Of a stretch of DNA of 64,000 nucleotides, positions 57,706-64,000 are shown in pieces. A program made the translations under genes and the position numbers. Under the pieces are notes generated by a model. The model was not told the origin of the DNA and searched no databases. It saw only the letters and a program-made list of their open reading frames with translations. This DNA is from Paguma larvata (taxonomy: Eukaryota > Chordata > Mammalia > Carnivora > Viverridae), in NCBI GenBank assembly GCA_030068075.1, contig CM057833.1:50779087-50843086 (forward strand). Reading direction: 5' to 3'. How positions within the stretch are numbered: the stretch's first letter is position 1; every line of letters starts with the position of its first letter.

Positions 57706-58285
57706 AAACAGATGGGGGAGTGTGGGTCTTTCTAATCACTGCCATTTCCAAATATTAATTACGTCATTCAGGCGGCTGGGGTGGTGTCCAAGAATGGACG
57801 CTGGTTGGCTCGTAGTTTGCTGCTTGAGGGACTTCTAAGTTTCACCCTGAAATTCTGGCTGGAAATTTGATTCAGTTGCTGAAAGCGGAAGAAATACAGC
57901 TTTCATGTTCATGCGCAATTTGCTTTTTCATTTTCTTTTATTATCCTGAGACTTACTGTAAATCACACTTTCCCATCAGTCCTGGGGGTTCTGATTATGT
58001 TCTTGGGGTCCAGCTAAGAGCGAGGGCAGTAAATTACTGCCACTTTGTTTGAAAATTTTTTTAGCCACAGTACATTAGCTGCTTTTGTTTGCTTTTCCAC
58101 TGGTAGCGTGCACGCTTTTATTTCAGAATTGGTGTTTCTTGAATGTCTCATTTGTGAATAATGTAGCTTGCAAAATGGAATGATTGGAAGAAAAGTATGC
58201 AAGAGTGTCCTGTTGGCATCTGTAATTTTTTAAAGCATTGATAGCTTAAATGAGTTATTGAATTCTTTCTTTTTTTCTCTGTCTT

Positions 58286-58339
58286 ACACACACACACACA
58301 CACACACACTCTCTTCTCTCTCTCTCTCTCTCTTTTTCT
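58286..58339 (+). repeat. (AC)n followed by (TC)n
   Basis: Twelve AC units run into an imperfect TC/T tract. Confidence 0.95.
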
Positions 58340-58564
58340 CACTCATTCACTCTCTACATTTTCCTATTCTCTTCATTCCCCTCTGTTCCACTTCCCAAAG
58401 ATCAGTTGCATATGATCATGACCAATACAACAACTGTTATCAGGTAATTGCCTTCTTCCAGGCTTCTGCAAGTCTTTTTGTTTATTTGAAAGATTGATGG
58501 ATCACAGGGTCAGAGGATGGGTTTTATTGTAAGTTTCCGTTCCAAATTTCCTGACGTTTTTAGT

Positions 58565-58633
58565 AAAGAAAAAAAAGAAGAAGGAGAAGAAGAAGACAAC
58601 AAGAACAAGAAGAAAGAAAGAAAAAAGAAAAAA
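58565..58633 (+). repeat. Polypurine (GAA/GAAA) tract
   Basis: Nearly pure A/G over about 70 bases, with GAAGAA, AACAAG and GAAAGAAA segments. Confidence 0.9.
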
Positions 58634-59889
58634 TACCTTTTAAAAGGCAAAAATGGGGCTAATAAGAACGAGACCCTAAAGTGATTATCAAAATGTCAAA
58701 AATAACAACTTTTTCTTTATTCAGTAGGATTAATCTTGAGGCACCTATCTTTCAGTAAAATCTCCCTCATGGCTTCCCTTGATTCTCTTGCAGACCATCC
58801 ACAAAGAGAGGGGCTTCCAAAGTGGTACCCAAATCCTCAATAGCTTTCAGCAGAGATATTTGTTTATGTTTTTCAAATCCTGTCTTTTGATAAAGCAGCA
58901 AGAAAGGAGGCTCCCTGGCACGGCCTGGTAACCTTGACTTTGGGATTTCCCCATGAGCCACGTTGTCATAATGTTCCCAGGAGCGTTCTAAAGATGCTAG
59001 AAAACAGTGATAATTGTGCCAGACCTGGTTGAGTTGTGAAAATTAACTCTTTTTCCTGAAATTTTTCAGTTTCTAGAGTGGCTTTGGAAAGGATTTTAGT
59101 GTGCCTGAAAAGGGAACTTAAGTTAGAAAATTGTCATTCTTCTCAAGAATCCGTACGGTGTCTTGGACTTGATAATAATCACCGTTGAGCAAGGCTGCTT
59201 GCTTTACAAGAACTCCCTGTGGTGTGATAACTGCTGCCAAGACCCATGGTGATGAGCCTTTAGCGACCATGTTTATGTTACGTAACTCTGCCCCTCTCTG
59301 GAGAGTTGATTGGACCAGGGGAAGGGCACTTGACCCCAGTCGGGACAATCAGAGTCCTTTCCTGGAACTTGGAATTGGGACTCAGAGACAAGTGAGTTGC
59401 TGGTGGTGCCATGAGATTAACTTGGAGTAGATAACATGAAATGGGGTAGATAAGTGAAAAATCCTCTGCTGTGTGTGTAGAAAAGTCAAGAGAGCTGGTT
59501 TACAAAGAGAGGAGATTTAAACAGATTCATAAAAAGAACCTAAGATAGAGGGTGGAGGGGGAAAGATAAAGGGTGGAGGGGGAATCTTGACCTGGTTCCC
59601 AGAAGCTTTTCCAGTCTTGGTCCCTGCTCCTCCTGAGGCCTGGCTGGACTCCTTGCCAGAGTTCCACAGAAACCCTAGCATTCTCTGGTAGATTCCGCAT
59701 CCACGTCATCTGCTCCTTCTCACCCTTGTACTCCAGCTTGAGTTAGCTTCTGTTACATGCAATCAATCAGAGTCTTAACAAAGAACAAAAACAGGTTGAC
59801 TCTTTCTCCAGTATGTACTTGTTTGATTACAGAGATGGCCAAGTCAACAAATAGATGAATGTTCATACTTCCTCTTTAGTACCCTAGAA

Positions 59890-60020
59890 GGTTTGATGTC
59901 TTAGTCCTATCCTCGCATCAGATAGATGAGGAAATTAAAGACCCTAGATGGGTAGTGATTTACCCAGGTTCCCACACAGCCAGGACTTGATCTCTGATCT
60001 CTTTCTAGGTTGGCTTCCTG
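59890..60020 (-). mobile_element. MIR SINE relic
   Basis: Reversed MIR: 'gatagatgaggaaattaaag' and 'cacacagccaggacttgatc'. Confidence 0.7.
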
Positions 60021-60024
60021 GTGC

Positions 60025-60053
60025 CATCCATCTGTCTGTCCATCCATCCATCT
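60025..60053 (+). repeat. (CCAT)n-like simple repeat
   Basis: CCAT and CTGT units. Confidence 0.8.
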
Positions 60054-60189
60054 ATTCAACCAGTAAACATATAGTAAGCAAGCTCCTAATACATGGCAGT
60101 TTCTGGAATTCATGCTTTCTGCATTGAGCAAACTGGCTGTGTGATAGGGTTAAAATTCTTTATGCATAGTCTCACTTCATTCCATGGGG

Positions 60190-60470
60190 TTTCCATCTGA
60201 AAGGGCATTTTCCCACCTTTGCTAACCCATCATCAGAGCAAATTCATCTAGGAACCTCCCAGAATGTATTCCCATCACATATTCTCTGTGCCTTTCTTGT
60301 GGCACTCTTCTCTAAGATATTATGATAATCTGTGTTCATATCTTATTTCCTTTGAAAGCAGGGACTGTGTGTGAATCAGTACCTTCCCTTCCACGTACAG
60401 AGTCTGTCACAAGGTACATCTTCGGTAAATGTGTGCTATCCTGGAGAATTTATTTCACTCCTTAGTGTCT
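60190..60470 (+). mobile_element. L2 LINE 3'-end relic
   Basis: 'gtgcctttcttgtggcactc', 'aaagcagggactgtgtgtga' and 'tcttcggtaaatgtgtgcta'. Confidence 0.65.
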
Positions 60471-60483
60471 CAATGGGGACTGT

Positions 60484-61055
60484 GTATCAGTTATCTATTG
60501 CTAGGTAACAAACCACTCCAAACTTAGTGGCTTCCACAAACAATCATTTATTATCGTCTCTCATGTTTCTGGGAATTGACTGGGCTCAGCCAGATGGTTC
60601 TTGTTCAGAGTCTATCATATGGTTACAGTCAGATGGTGCCTGAGGCTAGGTTATCTTGAAGGCTTTCTCATGCACATGTCTGGTAGACATCTGGGCTATG
60701 AGAGTACTCAAACAGGGCTGCAACAGCTGCAGCTCTACGGGAATCTAGTGTGCTCTCTCTCTCTCTCTCTCCCCTCCCTCCCGTAGACTCTCCATATGGT
60801 GGCCTCTCCACATGGTGGCCTCAGTGTAATTGGATTCCTTACATGGTGGCTGAAGGCTCCCACAGAGACTGCCCCAAGAGAAACTACTAGAAGCTACATG
60901 GCTTTGCCTAACCTGGCCTCAGAAGTCACCGCAACAGGTGTCACTTCTACAACATTCTCTCCCTTAAAAGAGTCTCAGAGGCCCTGCCAAGTGTAACGAA
61001 AGGGGGCACTGACTCAACCTTTTGATGAGAGGAGTGTCCAAGAACTTTAAGACGT
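60484..61055 (+). mobile_element. Ancient mammalian interspersed repeat, class not assigned
   Basis: 'tcagttatctattgctaggt', 'aacaaaccactccaaactta', 'acatggtggctgaaggctcc' and 'cctggcctcagaagtcaccg' follow a common LTR-like or LINE-end mammalian repeat. A (CT)n tract at 60753-60772 lies inside. Confidence 0.7.
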
Positions 61056-62439
61056 GTTTCTGCTTTATCCTTCTTCACATAGGGGGACGTGAAAGGATGA
61101 ATACTTTATCTCTGGCCCCAAGAAGCTGACATTTGAGTTCGGAGCCATGGTTCTGGGGGCAACTGCCAGTTTCTGGCCCCACTGACAGCTACATCTTTTC
61201 TGAATACTTTGCCACTCCTAGCCATAAGCGATCACAGTGTTGTGACCTAGAGTTAGTATAGGCGAGTAGGTAGGGTCAGGGTCTCATTTTGTCATAAAAT
61301 TCTTGTGTGCTGGATTTCGTAGCAGGCCCTCTGGAAGAATAGACAGAAGACTCGTATTTGGGCCTTGCCAGGAAGGGGTGAGAGACATTTCTAGAAGTGT
61401 AACTTAAGGAAATAATACAAAAGGGAAAAACTAAGCATAAAGATATATGCTAATGCATTGTTTTTAAGAGTAACTAAATAGGAGGGAGAACTAAACGTTC
61501 CCCAGTTGGGGAAATCCTTTCATTGCCATCTCTGGAAATCCATGGTCAGAGATCTGTGGCCGCTTTTCCTTGGATTTCTGCAGTCGCACGTACCTGGGGA
61601 GGAAGAACTAGAGATACGAAACCAGAACCCCTCCAGCCCCTCCCCTCCATCACACTTCTCACCAGCTCTCTCCTCCCTGCCCCGTGGGATCAGCTCGTAT
61701 TTCTTGAAGCCCAGCTCTGGGCACGTGTTTTCTGGCTTACTACTGCGTAAAAGCTGCCCATTGCCGGCCAAGTGAGCTACAGAATGCTTCATCACTGTTT
61801 GTGGTCCTTTCTCATTCTTGGCCCCGCCTCTCTTTCTGGCCTTCTTGCCTACTACTCGTTCTTCCACAACCTTTCCAGAAGGCCAGTGGGGATGATTTCT
61901 TCTGTGTTGCTCTCACTCACTCTAGACACTCATGCCTTTGAGCTTCTACTCAAGCCATTCCTTCCCCCACAGAACGCCATCTCCTCCACTTCCACCTCCT
62001 CAGAGCAGTCCCCCCAGCTTAGCTTGTGGTGGGGGAGGTACAAGGGGAAGGAATACGTTCTCCCCCAAATGATGTCTTTCAAACAAATTTTAATGGTATT
62101 ATGTTAACACGACGGTTATTAAGACCATGATGAAAAGACCCCTCGGGGTTCCTCGAGGTGGCTGGATATGTGGTGCTGTAGTTCATTGTCACAATGAGTT
62201 GGGGATGCAGTTGACATTTGTTGGGCAGAGGCCTAGGATATTAAACCCCTTGGCCTGGGCAGGGTGATCCTGCAGGAAGAACCTTCCTGCCTCAAACATC
62301 AGTCGTGCCCCACTGAGGAGCACAGTAGAGTGAGGAAGTTGTAGGGATGACACTGTGTCAGCAGATGCACGTGGGTCACGTCAGGAGGGCAATCAAGGCT
62401 GGCACCTTGCACCTTGCGTGTGCCCACTCTCCCCAGCAA
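61056..62439. other. Intronic sequence, no gene seen
   Basis: A possible L2 fragment lies near 61930-61985. The 111-115-codon ORFs on opposite strands near 61520-62107 overlap and have no recognisable domains. Confidence 0.4.
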
Positions 62440-62765
62440 CTGCATAGCTCTTGCTCTCTGCCCTCACTCCCCCCGTCTCTCTCAGGCTTGCTCTCTCTGG
62501 TCTTAGAACCCAGCTCTCAAACTCTGCTCTCCATCAAGGCCCAGCTCAAGAATGGCCCTTGTTACTAACCAAGCTTCTCATGATTTCTACAGCTGGACAC
62601 ACTCACCCCTTCCTAAGTACAAAACAGCATTTTTTTTTCCCTTGTGTCTTCCCTTTTTCTGATTATTTTTATTGGTTTCTTTCCCATCAATATTTTGTGA
62701 AGAGAGATGGGACATTTACCTCCCCAGTGCCTACATAGGTATTTGATAAATATCTACTTATTTTT
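62440..62765 (+). mobile_element. L2 LINE 3'-end relic
   Basis: 'tcaaggcccagctcaagaat', 'accaagcttctcatgatttc' and 'ccccagtgcctacataggta' then 'tttgataaatatc'. Confidence 0.6.
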
Positions 62766-64000
62766 CTTCTGTTTCCCCTTCATTTCCTCCTCTCCCCTAA
62801 GTGCCTGTGCATTCCAGCAAGAGGACAGGAAGTCTGAGGTTTCTCTCCCCCTCCACTCTGCTCTGGGTCTTGCCTACTACACCTAATAAAATACAGGGGA
62901 CAGCCTGGCCCCTCCGCCACTGTGGCATGGCAGTGTTGGCCTGCCCATTTTGGTCTCACCGCCCTCTCGCTCCATCTCCTTCCGCCATCAGCATCTTGAC
63001 CATACACTTAGCTTTATTCTCACTCTGACCCATACTTTCAGGTTAAATCCCTGGGATGTCTCCTCCTCTTCCCTTCAAGATCTTAAGCAGAACCTGAAGG
63101 GCAGAGGCCATATATCTCCTTTTTAAACATCCTACAGCTTGCTAGGTGTCACCTCTGGCCCAGAAAGCAGGTTGGGCTTCCCTTTTCCAGGGTCCTCTAT
63201 CACCCTGAACACACTCAGATCACACTCCAGTAGGATTGTTTCTTTGTCTGATTCTATAGCCAGGATGAGAGATCTTCGAACACTTCAACCCATTGGTTCT
63301 TTTATTCATTAAACATTTTCCGCATCTACTCCTAGCAAACCTGTACAGAGATGAAGGTGCTGTACCACGGAAAAGGGCATGCACGGATCCCCAGTGTTCC
63401 CTGCCTCGTCTGCTTCATTGACTCTTGCCTCTTGCTCCTGAGAAAATAGCACCGGTTTTCATCTCCAGATTGCTTAGTACTTTTCTGTTTTGTTGAAGAA
63501 GCAGTAGAGCAGATGCTGCCTCATTTTTGAGAAATCGGTTCAAAGTTTGAGAGCAAAACCACCCCATTCCTAACAGAACCTTCAGGTGACAGTGACCTCT
63601 CCAGGACACTGCTAACAGGAGATCTGCGATGGGGCCCAGTCAGCAGATTCCTTCGAATTTTGAAATATGAACCTTGCACAATGAATGGAGAAGAGAGGAG
63701 AGAATGGTTTGTGTGCCCTTTCGTGTCCCCCGATGTTTATATTCTGGGAAAACCTGAAACTGGAATGTTGGCCTCAGTGGAATCGTGTTGGAATGCTGAC
63801 CGGCACACAAAGGGGTTTGGGGTCTGTTTCTTCAAGATGTGACTAGAAAACGGAGATGGTCCCTATAGGAATAGAAATTCCTTGGCCGGAATGGCAAACT
63901 TTTATTTTGAAAGCCACCTGGGCATCCCTTAGAGCCATCGAATGCTTGAGAATTTATTATGACTGGACGAGCCGCTGCCTCACAGAGTCAGGCCAGGATA
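62766..64000. other. Intronic sequence, no gene seen
   Basis: A weak L2-like stretch may lie near 63060-63150. No exon or young repeat is seen up to the window end. Confidence 0.4.

Larger units (their letters stand above)
57706..59889. other. Intronic sequence with simple repeats, no gene seen
   Basis: No exon recognised. Two simple-sequence tracts lie at 58286-58339 and 58565-58633. Confidence 0.4.
38007..64000 (+). other. ROR1: ROR1 intron 2 (5' part)
   Basis: I looked for the next exon, which would encode the start of the Ig-like domain, and did not see it in any frame. The intron therefore continues beyond the window. Confidence 0.85.

Noticed and set aside
1..64000. CRISPR arrays, operons, phage or bacterial mobile elements
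   Set aside because: The repeats are dispersed vertebrate SINEs and LINEs. There are no regularly spaced direct repeats, no long ORFs and no ribosome-binding-site pattern.
38007..64000. ROR1 exon 3 (Ig-like domain)
   Set aside because: No reading frame encodes the expected start of the Ig-like domain next to an acceptor, so it must lie outside the window.

Overview
This window is ordinary nuclear DNA from a carnivoran mammal, most likely a cat (Felidae) or a close feliform. The main evidence is 21 copies of a tRNA-Lys-derived carnivore SINE. Its head reads GGGGCGCCTGGGTGGCTCAG and its body has the felid form (a 'gctgacagctcagagcctgga' block, then a CT-rich stretch and an A-rich tail). Many copies have clear target-site duplications. 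Older mammal-wide repeats (MIR, L2, L1M, MER5A, an MLT1-type LTR) fill much of the rest. There are no prokaryotic genes, operons, CRISPR arrays or stable-RNA genes.

One protein-coding exon can be supported: 37935-38006 on the + strand. It is 72 bp, lies between a strong polypyrimidine/AG acceptor and a GT donor, and encodes the peptide that begins ETESSVTAELV and ends SSWNISSELDK. From memory of the family this is exon 2 of ROR1, a receptor tyrosine kinase-like orphan receptor, and encodes the start of the mature ectodomain just before the Ig-like domain. The window would then be the 3' part of ROR1 intron 1 (1-37934), exon 2, and the 5' part of intron 2 (38007-64000). Finding no other exon in 64 kb fits the very large first introns of this gene.

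Layout: 1-12 kb holds MIR and L2 relics, five of the young SINEs and an L1 tail split by about 1 kb of other repeats. 12-20 kb holds dense MIR relics, including back-to-back inverted pairs, and a SINE inserted into another SINE. 20-24.4 kb has a CCCCA repeat that could form a quadruplex on the minus strand and a 1.3 kb antisense L1 tail. 24-37 kb has more single-copy sequence, a possible antisense terminal exon near 29.75-30.0 kb and a GC-richer block near 33.3 kb. 37-38 kb holds exon 2. 38-64 kb is intron 2, with L2, MIR and L1 relics, a nested MLT1-type LTR, nested SINEs and polypurine/polypyrimidine tracts near 58.3-58.6 kb.

I did not find a new biological system. The observations most worth checking are the exon itself, the candidate antisense terminal exon, the inverted SINE pair, an unclassified repeat present twice in inverted orientation, and a short quasi-palindrome in single-copy sequence. 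All repeat names come from memory of consensus sequences, and most relic boundaries are approximate.
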